Part shown: positions 15,153 through 24,378 of the stretch, in pieces
Layout: the number at the start of each line of letters is the position of its first letter
How positions within the stretch are numbered: the stretch's first letter is position 1
Assembly (NCBI RefSeq): GCF_042788235.1
Contig: NZ_JBHZOL010000021.1
Span: 62,001 to 126,000, forward strand
DNA length: 64,000 nt
From: Sphaerothrix epifaneia
GTDB taxonomy: Bacteria > Cyanobacteriota > Cyanobacteriia > Phormidesmidales > Phormidesmidaceae
Direction: 5' to 3'
Position numbers and translations under genes: made by a program
The notes under the pieces: model-generated
Databases searched by the model: none
The model's input: only the letters and a program-made list of their open reading frames with translations
Told to the model about the DNA's origin: nothing

Positions 15153-16973
15153 ATGTTTAACCTTTCACGCTACTTTTCAGCCACTAGCCTGACGGCTTTT
15201 GCCATTGCGATCGCGGCCTTCGGCGTTTTTAATCGCCAAAGTGCTGTAGCGAACCTGGTCAAAATCGTAGAGCACAACAATCAGGTTTTGACCCGATCGT
15301 TTGCCAATTCTCTCTGGCTAGAATATGGGGATTTTCTCACCTCAACTCAGTCGCTGAGTCCAAAGGCGCTGCGATATTCCCCAGAAACCCAAAAACTGCG
15401 ACAGGCGATTTTGAATGAAACGCAGGGACTGCCCGTTATTAAGGTTAAAATTTTCGACCAGGCAGGGCGAGTTGTTTTCTCCACCGTGCCCGCTCAAACA
15501 GGCTTAGACGGCTCAGCCTCAGCCGGATTTCAAGCCGCTCAAAGCGGTGAAACCGCCTCTTCGTTTAAGCATGGCAGCACCGTCTTTGCCGATGTCCCCC
15601 AGCTAGCCAATCGCCGTCTCGTCTCTTCTTATGTGCCCATTCGCTCAGGCGGAACTGATGACCCCGTCATGGGCGTGCTTGAACTTTACACCGATGTCAC
15701 TTTGCCGATGCAGGCTGTGCAGCGAAACCAGTTCAAAATTTTGCTTGGCATGGTGGGCGGAGCGGCGCTTTTGTATGTAGTGCTGTTTGCCATTGTGTCG
15801 CGGGCTAACCGTATTCTCAAACGGCAGCATCAAGATTTAGAAATTGCTAAAGAATCGCTAGCGGCAGCTAATCAGGAGTTGGAATATCGGGTTGTGCAAA
15901 GAACGGCTGAATTACAAGCCGCTAACGATCGCCTTCAAGGAACGCTTAGCGAACTGACCCAGACCCAAGCGCAACTCATCCATCAAGAAAAAATGTCGAG
16001 TTTAGGGCAGCTAGTGGCTGGCGTTGCCCATGAGGTTAATACCCCTTTGGGCGCTATTCGCTCCTCGGTTGGCAGCGTAGCCAAGTTTTTACAACAGACC
16101 CTGACACGACTACCTCTGCTCTTACGGTCTCTTTCAGAGCCAGAGCAAACCCAGCTAATTGCTTTTTTACAGCGATCGCTGCAAGCAAGTTCGCTGCTTT
16201 CGGCTCGCGAAGAACGCAAGTTTAGAAAAAGTCTGACGCAAACACTCCAAACGCAAGGCGTCAGCAAAGCCGAAACGATTGCCGATATGCTCGTTGATAT
16301 CGGTCTTTACCAAGAAACCGAAGCGTTTTTGCCTTTGCTGCTGCGCCCCGACAGCGATCAGATCGTAGAGACTGTATACAAACTCTCCGGCATTCAGCGC
16401 GGTATTCAAACCATTGAGATGGCAGCCGATCGCGCTAGCAAAGTTATTTTCGCCCTCAAAACCTATGCCCGGTATGACCAGTCTGGAGAAACGACCCAAG
16501 CACTGGTAACAGATGGCATTGAAACGGCTTTGATGCTTTATCACAATCAGCTCAAGCGGGGAGTAGAGATTGAGCGCCATTATCAAGCCGTTCCCCTAAT
16601 TCGCTGTTTTGAAGATCAGCTTAACCAAGTCTGGACTAACCTGATTCACAATGCGCTACAGGCGATGGATTATTCTGGCTGTCTTTGTATTCGAGTCGAG
16701 CCGCAGGGAGAAGGGGTAGAAGTGGCGATCGCCGATAGCGGCAAAGGCATTGCGCCTGACATTCAACGTCAGATTTTTGAACCCTTTTTTACCACCAAAC
16801 CCGCTGGCGAAGGCAGCGGCCTAGGACTCAACATCGTCAAAAAAATTGTCGATCGCCACGGGGGCACCATTCGGGTAACCTCTGTGCCGGGTCAAACCGT
16901 TTTTACCCTTTGGCTACCGTCAAATTTGGCGCTACAGGCTGAAGTCAGCCCCCCTGCTCAACTAGCTGTTTAA
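15153..16973 (+). CDS. Membrane sensor histidine kinase
   Basis: A 606-aa kinase. The ATG at 15153 is preceded by GAGGGGAT; a TTG three bases earlier is also possible. It has a membrane helix at about 10-30, a periplasmic sensor region of about 160 residues, a second helix near 195-213 (ILLGMVGGAALLYVVLFAIV), a coiled coil and the H-box GVAHEVNTPLG with His293. About 130 residues separate the H-box from the ATPase motifs NLIHNALQAM (N), DSGKGI (G1) and GSGLGLNIV (G2). This wide HisKA spacing with VNTPLG is typical of complex kinases related to phytochrome-like and NtrB-like types. It probably phosphorylates the two receivers encoded directly downstream (13 bp and then overlapping). Confidence 0.92.
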   Translation: MFNLSRYFSATSLTAFAIAIAAFGVFNRQSAVANLVKIVEHNNQVLTRSFANSLWLEYGDFLTSTQSLSPKALRYSPETQKLRQAILNETQGLPVIKVKIFDQAGRVVFSTVPAQTGLDGSASAGFQAAQSGETASSFKHGSTVFADVPQLANRRLVSSYVPIRSGGTDDPVMGVLELYTDVTLPMQAVQRNQFKILLGMVGGAALLYVVLFAIVSRANRILKRQHQDLEIAKESLAAANQELEYRVVQRTAELQAANDRLQGTLSELTQTQAQLIHQEKMSSLGQLVAGVAHEVNTPLGAIRSSVGSVAKFLQQTLTRLPLLLRSLSEPEQTQLIAFLQRSLQASSLLSAREERKFRKSLTQTLQTQGVSKAETIADMLVDIGLYQETEAFLPLLLRPDSDQIVETVYKLSGIQRGIQTIEMAADRASKVIFALKTYARYDQSGETTQALVTDGIETALMLYHNQLKRGVEIERHYQAVPLIRCFEDQLNQVWTNLIHNALQAMDYSGCLCIRVEPQGEGVEVAIADSGKGIAPDIQRQIFEPFFTTKPAGEGSGLGLNIVKKIVDRHGGTIRVTSVPGQTVFTLWLPSNLALQAEVSPPAQLAV

Positions 16974-16986
16974 CTTGTTTAGTCTT

Positions 16987-17382
16987 ATGCCTAAGTCTGT
17001 AATTCTCTGTGTTGATGATGAGAAAGTCGTCTTAGACAGTTTGAAAACCCAGCTTAAAGAAGCCTTTGGGGACAGCTACTACTATGAAATTGCCGAAGAC
17101 GCCGAAGACGCGTTGGAAGTGATTGATGAACTCAGTCAAGACGCCATTGATATTATTGTGATTGTTTCAGACTGGCTGATGCCAGGGATGAAAGGCGACG
17201 AATTTTTAATTCAGGTGCATCAACGGTTCCCCCAAGTTACCAAGGTGATGCTCACCGGGCAAGCAGATGCAGCCGCGATCGAACGGGCTAAGTCTCAGGC
17301 TAATTTGCATCGCTGTCTCTTTAAACCTTGGTCTGAAGCGGAGCTGATCGAAGCAGTCAAAACAGGCTTACCCCAGTCATGA
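16987..17382 (+). CDS. Single-domain response regulator
   Basis: A 131-aa receiver protein. The ATG at 16987 is chosen because the upstream in-frame TTG at 16975 falls one base after the kinase stop. Receiver residues: CVDDEK, phospho-acceptor Asp62 (VSDWLMPGMKGDE), VMLTGQA and Lys in CLFKPW. The LTGQ/FKPW pairing is typical of receivers that control cyclases, HD-GYP proteins and ATPases. It is about half identical by eye to the receiver half of the next gene (shared DSLK/KSLK, ELKEAFGD, MPGxKGDE, KPW), so the pair looks like a local duplication. Its TGA overlaps the next ATG. Confidence 0.92.
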   Translation: MPKSVILCVDDEKVVLDSLKTQLKEAFGDSYYYEIAEDAEDALEVIDELSQDAIDIIVIVSDWLMPGMKGDEFLIQVHQRFPQVTKVMLTGQADAAAIERAKSQANLHRCLFKPWSEAELIEAVKTGLPQS

Positions 17383-18758
17383 ACAAACAGGCGATCGTCT
17401 GCGTAGACGATGAGACAACCGTACTCAAAAGTCTCAAAGCAGAGTTGAAAGAGGCTTTTGGCGATCGCTATCTAATTGAGATGGCAGACGACGGCCAGGA
17501 TGCTTTGGATCTTGTCGCCGAACTGCTCAGCGATCGCTGCGAAATTCCGCTGGTGATCTCAGACTATATTATGCCGGGGATTAAAGGCGATGAACTGCTG
17601 CTGCAGGTGCATCGGTTGTCACCTTACACTCTCAAAATCATGTTGACCGGACAGGCCACTTTAGAAGCGATGGTCAATGCCGTTCACAATGCTAATCTCT
17701 ATCGTTACATTCCCAAACCTTGGCAAACAGAAGACTTGCGGCTGACCGTTACAGAGGCACTCAACAGCTACCATCAAACCCAAGAACTGATTCGGACTAA
17801 ACAAGAACTGGTGCAGGCTAACCGCGAACAGGCGCAGTTGATTGCAGAACTCCACGAAAACGAGCGCCGTCTGAAACAGTTTACCGATGAACTGTTTCAG
17901 GTGAATCAGGCTTTTTCGCAGTTTGTCCCGCGTCAGTTTATGCAGCTACTTGATCGCGCCAGCATTGTAGATGTTCAACTGGGCGACCAAATTGAGCGAG
18001 AAATGTCGGTACTGTTCGCCGACATTCGAGGATTTACGGCCATGTCAGAAGCGATGTCACCGGAAGATACGTTTCAATTTATCAACGCTTTCTTTCGCCG
18101 TATGGAACCTGCCATTGTCAATAATGGAGGGTTTATTGACAAATACATTGGCGATGCGGTTATGGCTCTTTTTAGCAGCACTCCCAATGATGCTGTGCAA
18201 GCGGGCGTAGCGATGCTAGAGCGGCTGCAAGATTACAACCAGAGTCGCTTGGTGCGTGGGCAAGCTGCTATCAGTATGGGCATTGGCATCAATACCGGGT
18301 CGCTGATGTTGGGCACGGTAGGCGGCCAACACCGGATGGATACAACCGTTATTAGCGACACGGTCAACGTTGCCGCCCGATTAGAAAAACTGACTAAAGA
18401 ATACGGCGTGTCGCTCCTGATTACAGAGCATACGCTGGCACAGCTTTATAACCCCAACGATTATGCCATTCGCCTGATTGCTCAAGTGGCTGTGCGCGGT
18501 AAATCTCAGTCGCTACGCATCTACGAAGTTTTTGACGCTGACCCAGCCGCCAGCCGCCACCAAAAGCAATTGACCAAAGCCCAGTTTGAGCAAGCACTTG
18601 CCCTCTATCAACAGCAAAATTATCAGCTGGCAATGCCTCTGTTTCAAGCTTGCTTGACTGAACATGCCAGCGATCGCGCCGCCCAAATTTATTTACAGCA
18701 ATGCCAAACGGCTATCCGCTCTAGCTTTAATCAGTGGCGAGCGAGCCAGACGCGATAA
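17379..18758 (+). CDS. Receiver-coupled class III adenylate cyclase
   Basis: A 459-aa protein: receiver domain 1-125 with Asp62, coiled coil about 128-180, class III nucleotide cyclase about 205-385 and a C-terminal helical, TPR-like tail (KAQFEQALALYQQQNYQLAMPLF). Metal-binding Asp215 (FADIRGFT) and Asp259 (IGDAVM), adenine-selecting Lys255 and Asp327 (ISDTVNVAARLE), and transition-state Asn330 and Arg334 are all present, predicting an active cAMP-forming enzyme rather than a guanylate cyclase. The stop/start overlap with the upstream receiver suggests translational coupling. The kinase at 15153 is the obvious phosphodonor, giving a light-, redox- or membrane-signal to cAMP pathway; the input is unknown. 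Confidence 0.93.
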   Translation: MNKQAIVCVDDETTVLKSLKAELKEAFGDRYLIEMADDGQDALDLVAELLSDRCEIPLVISDYIMPGIKGDELLLQVHRLSPYTLKIMLTGQATLEAMVNAVHNANLYRYIPKPWQTEDLRLTVTEALNSYHQTQELIRTKQELVQANREQAQLIAELHENERRLKQFTDELFQVNQAFSQFVPRQFMQLLDRASIVDVQLGDQIEREMSVLFADIRGFTAMSEAMSPEDTFQFINAFFRRMEPAIVNNGGFIDKYIGDAVMALFSSTPNDAVQAGVAMLERLQDYNQSRLVRGQAAISMGIGINTGSLMLGTVGGQHRMDTTVISDTVNVAARLEKLTKEYGVSLLITEHTLAQLYNPNDYAIRLIAQVAVRGKSQSLRIYEVFDADPAASRHQKQLTKAQFEQALALYQQQNYQLAMPLFQACLTEHASDRAAQIYLQQCQTAIRSSFNQWRASQTR

Positions 18759-18768
18759 CCGGGGTTGG

Positions 18769-19668
18769 CTAAGGAGCTGAAGGGCGATCGCCTGTTGGCC
18801 AATCTGCATCATCCGTTTCGTCCAGATTGCGGTAGGGAGGTATAATCACCCGGTAATCGGCTTCATAAACCCCATCTTCTCCCACGCGGCCACCGATAGC
18901 CGTTTCGCCAGCAGCAGACCCATCAGGGTGAACATTAGCCGCTTCGTCGTCCCCACGGTAGCTTTCAGCATAAATTGAACCGGACTGATAAACCCGTTTG
19001 GGGGATGCGGGCGCTTCGTAGTCGCGCGGGCTGGAATCCTCTACAGCCATATCGTCTGGCCAATCTTCCCAACCTGCTTCTAGATCATCCGTATCGCGCA
19101 AATCGGCTGCGACGCTAGCGCCAGTAGCAGGACTTTCCGCCTGCCAGTCTTCCCACCCTTGCGTTAGTTCATTAAGCGAATCTTCCACTTGATACTGTTC
19201 TCGCTGCCGCCGAGAACGGGGAGGTTGTCGCGGCGGCGGGGCATCCGGGTCAGGCTGTTCGCCCCAGTTGTCCCAGTTTTCGGGGGAGCGAAAGGTTTCC
19301 CAATCGGCCTCTTGCGGTGAGCGATCGCGGCTTGCCGTTTTGGGGGGGGGTGAGGCTGCTTGGGAGCGATCGCTGCGGGCTGGTGGCGTCTGCCAGCGGG
19401 CAGCGCTGGGGCGATCGCCTTGTGGCTGCGTCCAGTTAGAACGCGGTTCAGAGCGCGAGTTGCTGCCTGCAAGTTCGATTAATCCAGCCAGCAATAAAGC
19501 GGTGATCGCTCCAGCCGCGATCGCCCCTACCAGCCAAACGGCGATTGGCAACGCCCGTGTTTGCATACCCAAAAATACGAGCGGCAAAGCGGGCGATGTA
19601 TTTTGCACCGCAAAGAGCACCAAAGCGCCTACGGCTAGCAAAAGCGCAACCAGACGAGTTGTGGTCAT
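18769..19668 (-). CDS. LapA-domain (DUF1049) membrane protein with long disordered tail
   Basis: About 299 aa from the ATG at 19668, whose ATGA overlaps the ubiX stop; a start 48 bases further up would fall inside ubiX and is not favoured. The first 70 residues form the LapA-like unit, two membrane helices with LFAVQNTSPALPLVFLGM between them. The rest is Ser, Pro, Asp and Trp-rich, low complexity and probably disordered, with repeated DW(E/P)xxW-like patches (WEDWQAES, WEDWPDDM). It is co-transcribed with ubiX and the RNase gene. LapA-type proteins help assemble envelope lipopolysaccharide in other bacteria; the role here is unknown. Confidence 0.75.
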   Translation of the reverse strand: MTTTRLVALLLAVGALVLFAVQNTSPALPLVFLGMQTRALPIAVWLVGAIAAGAITALLLAGLIELAGSNSRSEPRSNWTQPQGDRPSAARWQTPPARSDRSQAASPPPKTASRDRSPQEADWETFRSPENWDNWGEQPDPDAPPPRQPPRSRRQREQYQVEDSLNELTQGWEDWQAESPATGASVAADLRDTDDLEAGWEDWPDDMAVEDSSPRDYEAPASPKRVYQSGSIYAESYRGDDEAANVHPDGSAAGETAIGGRVGEDGVYEADYRVIIPPYRNLDETDDADWPTGDRPSAP

Positions 19669-20300
19669 TCTCTGGTTTCCTCCAGGTGCCCCTGCCATCG
19701 CCGCAAAGGCACACAATCAATATCCAGCTGATCAAGCACGCGGGCAACGACAAAATCGACCAAATCGGCAATCGTCTGCGGATTGTGATACCAGGCTGGA
19801 ATGGCAGGCACAATCTGCGCTCCAGCTTCGGCTAGGGTGGTCAAATTGCGCAGGTGAATCAAGCTAAACGGCGTTTCACGCGGCACCACAATCAAAGGAC
19901 GCTTTTCCTTGAGCTGAACATCAGCAGCCCGCTCTAACAAATCAGAACTCAGCCCTGCTGCTATTTTAGCAACGGTACTCATGCTGCAAGGCATCACCAC
20001 CATTCCCAACGTCCGAAACGAACCACTCGCAATCGTGGCTCCAACATCTCCCCAGGGATGGCAACGCAGCTTGCCACCTGTCACCCCACCAGCCTGTTCG
20101 CGCCAAAACGCTTCTTGCTGAACGGGTTCTACAGGCATCCGCTGGCTTTGTTCCGCCTGCCATACCAGATGGGTTGATTTAGAAGCCACCAGTTCTACGG
20201 CATAGTCAGCCGCAAGCAGGTGTTTGAGTGCTTGCACAGCATAAATAAGACCCGAAGCCCCTGTGATACCTAAAATCAGTGGCCGATCAGTTGTCCTCAT
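19665..20300 (-). CDS. ubiX: Flavin prenyltransferase UbiX
   Basis: UbiX joins dimethylallyl phosphate to FMN to make the prenylated flavin used by UbiD-type decarboxylases, here probably in plastoquinone or related quinone synthesis. The fold is seen from PLILGITGASGLIYA (FMN-binding), VASKSTHLVW, GDVGATIASGSF, VVMPCSMSTVAKIAAGLS and VVPRETPFSLIHLRNL to PAIPAWYHNPQTI. ATG at 20300 gives the usual short leader before PLILG; another ATG at 20318 is possible. Either start lies inside the 3' end of the RNase gene, so the three genes (RNase, ubiX, lapA-like) are overlapping and co-transcribed. Length is normal. Confidence 0.95.
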   Translation of the reverse strand: MRTTDRPLILGITGASGLIYAVQALKHLLAADYAVELVASKSTHLVWQAEQSQRMPVEPVQQEAFWREQAGGVTGGKLRCHPWGDVGATIASGSFRTLGMVVMPCSMSTVAKIAAGLSSDLLERAADVQLKEKRPLIVVPRETPFSLIHLRNLTTLAEAGAQIVPAIPAWYHNPQTIADLVDFVVARVLDQLDIDCVPLRRWQGHLEETRE

Positions 20301-22674
20301 CGTAGCCGTCTGTTTCATCTACTGCGCTTTCGACACCGTCTTCTAGATCGTCGTCATCGTCGTCGTCTGCGGCTTCGCTACCCCCGCCGACGGCTAGCAG
20401 GTCAATTTGCTGGCGGTAGTAGTCTACGCTTTTGACTTGAACTTCAACGCGATCGCCTAAGCGATACTGCTTGCGATTTTTACGGCCTACCAGCTTTTGC
20501 TGGCGCGAACGGTACTCATACCAGTCATCTTTGAGCGAACTGACGTGCACTAATCCTTCGACTAGCAGTTCTTCAATTTCAACAAAGAAACCGTAGGATT
20601 GTACCCCCGTGATGAGGCCGTGGAAGACCTCGCCCGTATGGGCTTGCATAAACTCGGCTTTTTTCAAGCCTTCTAGGTCGGCTTCGGCATCTTGAGCTAG
20701 CCGTTCCCGCTCAGTTAGATGCACCGTAATGCGAGAAAAATGATCTTCGAGTTCGTGGTGAATATCGGGTGGTAAGACACCCCAGTTAATTTTGCCGTGG
20801 CTGCTGCTGTGGTGCAGATTGACCCGTTCCTTAGATCGCGTTGAGCGGCGATCGCGGCCTTGATCAAAAACAGCATGTAAGACGCGATGCACCAACAAAT
20901 CTGGATAGCGACGCATCGGCGAAGCAAAATGGGTATAACCCGCTTCGAGCGCCAGCCCAAAGTGGGTATCGGGATGCACGCTATAAAAAGCAGGCTTAAA
21001 CGAATCCAGCAAAAGATAAGTTAAAACCTTTTCAGCCTTGGAGTTGGCAAACTGCTCAACAAAGTTTTGATAGTCGCGAGAATGAACCGTTTCCTCATCT
21101 TTTAGCTGCAGATCCAACCCCATGTTATTGGCTAGCTTAATCAACTCTTGCACATCAGCCGGATCAGGGGTGCGGTGAACACGGTAGATAGCAGGAACGC
21201 TGAGAGCCTTGAGGTGATCGGCGACGAGATGATTGGCTAGCAGCATAAACTCAGTCACCACAATGCGGGCAGGTAGGTGCGCAGACACCACCATTGCCCC
21301 TAAAGCTCCTTCATCGTCATATTGGAACTTGGGCGAAACGTAAGGTTTTTGTTTGCTGTCGGCTTCTGTTGGAAAAGACTCTTCTGGTAAATTAAGCTCA
21401 AAAGCGCCCCGCGCATGGCGCTGCTGCTTCACCGCTTGACTGAGTTGAAAAAGCTGATCGAGCAGTTCATAGATCGGCTCGAACTTTTTAATGTCTTTTT
21501 CTTTAATGCCTAAGCGTTCGAGCGCCTCTGCCTCTGAGCGCTCTAAAATCGCCTGCGCCTGCTGATAGTTGAGCTGATAGTCAACGTTAACAATGGTTGG
21601 CTGAATTTCAAATTCCACCACACTGCCCGCATCGTCTAGGGTAGCGATGAGAGAAAGGGCTAAGCGATCTTTACCCGCTAACAGCGACCCTAAGGTGCCT
21701 GAAAGGGGCGGCGGCAGCAGCGGCACCTCTTCTTCTCCTAAATAGACCGAAGTGCCTCGCTTTTGTGCTTCGCGATCAATTGCAGACCCCATCGGCACAT
21801 AGTAGGAGATATCTGAAATATGAACGCCCAAGCGCCAGTGGCCTGAGTCAGTTTTTTGTAGGGTTAAGGCATCGTCAATTGCTTTGGCGTCTGGCCCGTC
21901 AATGGTGAGGGTCATTTGCTCACGCAAATCTACCCGGTTTTTCATATCGGCTTTGCGAACTCGCGTAGGCAAAGCTCTAGCAGCTTCTAAAACTTCTTCA
22001 GAAAAGCTTCGGGGCAGGTCGTGCTTGCAGTAGACAATATCTAAATCGGAGGCGGCTTCCGCATCACTGCCCAAAATTTGGGCAACTCGACCTTTAGGTG
22101 GTTCTTGGCCTAGAGGATAGCGCAAAATTTCAATATGGACGAGTTGATCCACTGCCTGCTGTAGAATGCCGGGTTTACCGTTGGGCTGCAGTTCGAGTTC
22201 AAACAGTAAGCGATCGTCTAAGGGGACGGCTTGGTACTGTTCGTCTTCTTTTTTAACCCGTGCCAGCACCGATGTATTGGCCCGCTCTAAAATAAGCTTG
22301 ACTTCCCCCTCCGGACTGCGCCGCCGACTGCCTTCTTTGGTGACTTTGATTAAAACGCGATCGCCATTCCAGGCCGTATTGAGATGGCTTTCTCGTACAT
22401 AAATATCTTCAGAACCTTCTTCGTCTTGAATCGCGAAGCAAAAGCCTTTACTAGAACAACGCAGCTTACCTTCAACGACGCCGTCTTCTTCCACCCGACG
22501 GTATTTACCTCGGTCTTTTTCTAGAATGCCAATTCGCTCTAGGGCATCGACGGCAATTTGCAGCATACGAGTGCTTTCTGCCGCCTTACAGTTAAGTTTT
22601 TTTTCTAAAGTTTTGAGCGTAACCGATTTGTCATGGTTAAAATTGGCAAGCAAAGCGGCAATTGAGAAATCCAT
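20287..22674 (-). CDS. Ribonuclease R/II family 3'-5' exoribonuclease
   Basis: A 795-aa RNB-family exonuclease that degrades structured RNA in the 3' to 5' direction. Domain order: N-terminal helix-turn-helix-like region (1-60), cold-shock/OB domains (about 65-215), the RNB catalytic domain with DGPDAKAIDDALTL (Asp residues binding Mg) and the SPMRRYPDLLVHR motif, and a C-terminal S1 domain (LITGVQSYGFFVEIEELLVEGLVH). The tail is acidic with a run of Asp, unlike the basic tail of E. coli RNase R. It leads the overlapping RNase-ubiX-lapA operon and has a long 466-bp upstream gap with paired inverted repeats. Confidence 0.93.
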   Translation of the reverse strand: MDFSIAALLANFNHDKSVTLKTLEKKLNCKAAESTRMLQIAVDALERIGILEKDRGKYRRVEEDGVVEGKLRCSSKGFCFAIQDEEGSEDIYVRESHLNTAWNGDRVLIKVTKEGSRRRSPEGEVKLILERANTSVLARVKKEDEQYQAVPLDDRLLFELELQPNGKPGILQQAVDQLVHIEILRYPLGQEPPKGRVAQILGSDAEAASDLDIVYCKHDLPRSFSEEVLEAARALPTRVRKADMKNRVDLREQMTLTIDGPDAKAIDDALTLQKTDSGHWRLGVHISDISYYVPMGSAIDREAQKRGTSVYLGEEEVPLLPPPLSGTLGSLLAGKDRLALSLIATLDDAGSVVEFEIQPTIVNVDYQLNYQQAQAILERSEAEALERLGIKEKDIKKFEPIYELLDQLFQLSQAVKQQRHARGAFELNLPEESFPTEADSKQKPYVSPKFQYDDEGALGAMVVSAHLPARIVVTEFMLLANHLVADHLKALSVPAIYRVHRTPDPADVQELIKLANNMGLDLQLKDEETVHSRDYQNFVEQFANSKAEKVLTYLLLDSFKPAFYSVHPDTHFGLALEAGYTHFASPMRRYPDLLVHRVLHAVFDQGRDRRSTRSKERVNLHHSSSHGKINWGVLPPDIHHELEDHFSRITVHLTERERLAQDAEADLEGLKKAEFMQAHTGEVFHGLITGVQSYGFFVEIEELLVEGLVHVSSLKDDWYEYRSRQQKLVGRKNRKQYRLGDRVEVQVKSVDYYRQQIDLLAVGGGSEAADDDDDDDLEDGVESAVDETDGYDEDN

Positions 22675-22958
22675 TGAGTGAAGCGTCCTTGATAATGTCC
22701 GAAATATTTACCTGTTTCTGGCAGTCCCCTTCAGCAAGCTTTGCAAACGAACCTGAGTCCGCTTGCTTACAGCTTTCTCTGCAGTCTGTAAGGCTACCTG
22801 GAGAATCTGCCTAGCTATGCTAATTAGCGGCACAATTACCCCAGTGGCAGGAAATCACCTCTGAACTGTTCGCCTCTTGGTTGCCTCAGCGCAACAGACC
22901 AAAACTCACAGTCCAAATGAGTTTCCTCTCAGCAGAGTAAGAATAAAGTGATGGATTA

Positions 22959-23027
22959 TTCCGTGTACTGTAAGGGCCTTACCCGGAACATATCTACACT
23001 TTATCTATCCTTCCGTACTAAGCGGAA
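22959..23027 (-). promoter_or_regulatory. Two inverted repeats with identical TTCCG/CGGAA arms upstream of the RNase gene
   Basis: TTCCG (23011-23015) with CGGAA (23023-23027) encloses seven bases. TTCCG (22959-22963) with CGGAA (22984-22988) encloses a second nested palindrome GTAAGGGCCTTAC (22970-22982). On the minus strand each copy carries an AGTAC block in front of CGGAA. A minus-strand TTGACA lies at 23036-23031, just upstream of the first repeat, with no convincing -10 at normal spacing. The pair could be operators or RNA hairpins of the RNase leader. Nothing else was recognised in the gap 22675-23140. Confidence 0.35.
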
Positions 23028-23140
23028 TCCTGTCAAACCCGTTATAGCCTAATCTGTTTAAATTCAACTCAAATTTGCCGAGTTTTACACTTCTACATAT
23101 TCACGTCTAACTCGACGTCTGCTGACTGCTCGGCTTATTT

Positions 23141-23797
23141 CTAGGTTCGCTGCCCGGTGACGATAAAGGCTACTCGTTTGCCAATGTTAGTAGCATGATC
23201 GGCAATTCGCTCTAGATAGCGAATGACTAATACCAGTAACACAATGGGTTCGATCACACCTTCTATATCGCGCTGATGAGCCAGTAAAGTGTAGAGTTCT
23301 TCATAGTCTTGATCGACGGCATCGTCTTTGTCTTTGATTTGATTTCCGGTTTCGGCATCTAGGTTAGACAAAGCGACTAGGCTTAGAGCAACCATCGAGC
23401 GACAGCGATCGAGCATGGTGCGGACTCGACCAATGCAGGGGTCAACCGGATAAGGAAACAGCTTGATGGCGACTTCACCAATATCTTTGGAGTAATCGCC
23501 AATTCGCTCTAGGTCACGCACAAGCTGCATAAAGGCGCTGAGAAGTCGTAAGTCTTGGGTTACTGGAGCCTGCAGCATTAATAGGTTGATGCAGTCTAGT
23601 TCAATTTGGCGGTAAAACTGGTCAATTTGGCGATCCTGAATTTTGAGCTTTTTGGCAGCTTCTAAGTTGCGATCGCAGAGGGCTTCGCGAGCGAGTAAAC
23701 AAGAACTTTCGACTAAAGCACCCATGCGCAAGATATCTCGCTGCAGGCGTCTCACCTGGCGGTCAAAATGAGTGCGAATCGGGCGGGAAGTACTCAA
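23141..23797 (-). CDS. phoU: Phosphate signalling complex protein PhoU
   Basis: A 218-aa all-helical protein made of two PhoU repeats with the family metal-binding motifs: ERIGDYSKDIGEVA (about 95-108) and ERIADHATNIGKRVAF (about 196-211). PhoU links the Pst transporter to the phosphate-sensing kinase and lowers phosphate uptake when phosphate is ample. Start is TTG (MSTSRPIRTHFDRQVRR); no better in-frame ATG exists before the first conserved helix. The gene stands alone here, without pst genes or the sensor kinase, as often found in cyanobacteria. Upstream 23798-24082 holds no other gene that I can see. Confidence 0.93.
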   Translation of the reverse strand: MSTSRPIRTHFDRQVRRLQRDILRMGALVESSCLLAREALCDRNLEAAKKLKIQDRQIDQFYRQIELDCINLLMLQAPVTQDLRLLSAFMQLVRDLERIGDYSKDIGEVAIKLFPYPVDPCIGRVRTMLDRCRSMVALSLVALSNLDAETGNQIKDKDDAVDQDYEELYTLLAHQRDIEGVIEPIVLLVLVIRYLERIADHATNIGKRVAFIVTGQRT

Positions 23798-24082
23798 AGA
23801 TAAAAGGATCTAACGATAAAAGGAATAATGCGATCGCAGCTAAAACAACTCAAAATTGACGACTATTATTCTTAGTGTAGAGTTGCCTTTTAATTTATGC
23901 CTGCTGAGCTAGCCTGCCATAAGTAGCCATTGATACCATTCAGCACAAACCCTATTGTCCAGAACGCTAAGGTAAAGAAATTACGGTGTGTAACAGATAA
24001 TGTCGATCATGCCTTAGCGTTAGCAATTTTAGTCAAAAATGACTGATGACTCTCTATTGTGACGTCAAGGAACAGTCTTACA

Positions 24083-24178
24083 ATGTCTTTATCAGATACT
24101 CAGGTATACGTTGCCCTTGTAGTGGCTTTGATTCCGGGCATTCTCGCCCTGCGTCTTTCCACTGAGCTTTACAAGTAA
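24083..24178 (+). CDS. psaM: Photosystem I reaction centre subunit XII PsaM, 31 aa
   Basis: A 31-codon gene reading MSLSDTQVYVALVVALIPG then LALRLSTELYK, the unmistakable PsaM sequence: one membrane helix and the conserved RLSTELYK end. PsaM sits at the trimer-forming side of cyanobacterial photosystem I. An AAGGA ribosome site lies about 12 bases before the ATG, and a terminator (24241-24275) closes the unit, so it is transcribed alone. Divergent from phoU. Confidence 0.96.
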   Translation: MSLSDTQVYVALVVALIPGILALRLSTELYK

Positions 24179-24240
24179 GTCGCCTAGTCGGCTCACTTAA
24201 AGGCTGCGGCCAAAACAGACCTAGCTTAAAACTAACGCAA

Positions 24241-24275
24241 AAAGACTCTAGGCATTTTTGTCTAGGGTCTTTATT
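24241..24275 (+). terminator. Terminator of psaM
   Basis: AAAGACTCTAG (24241-24251) pairs with CTAGGGTCTTT (24262-24272) over 11 bp with one G-U pair; the loop is T-rich and ATTT follows. It is 62 bases downstream of the psaM stop. Confidence 0.75.
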
Positions 24276-24378
24276 TAGGCTGCGATCGCTGAGACAGGGC
24301 TAAATACTCAAGCGGCGATCGCCTAGAGCCGCAGACTTTAGCCGCTTCAATATCGCCTAACGGGGGGGTGAAATGGCT

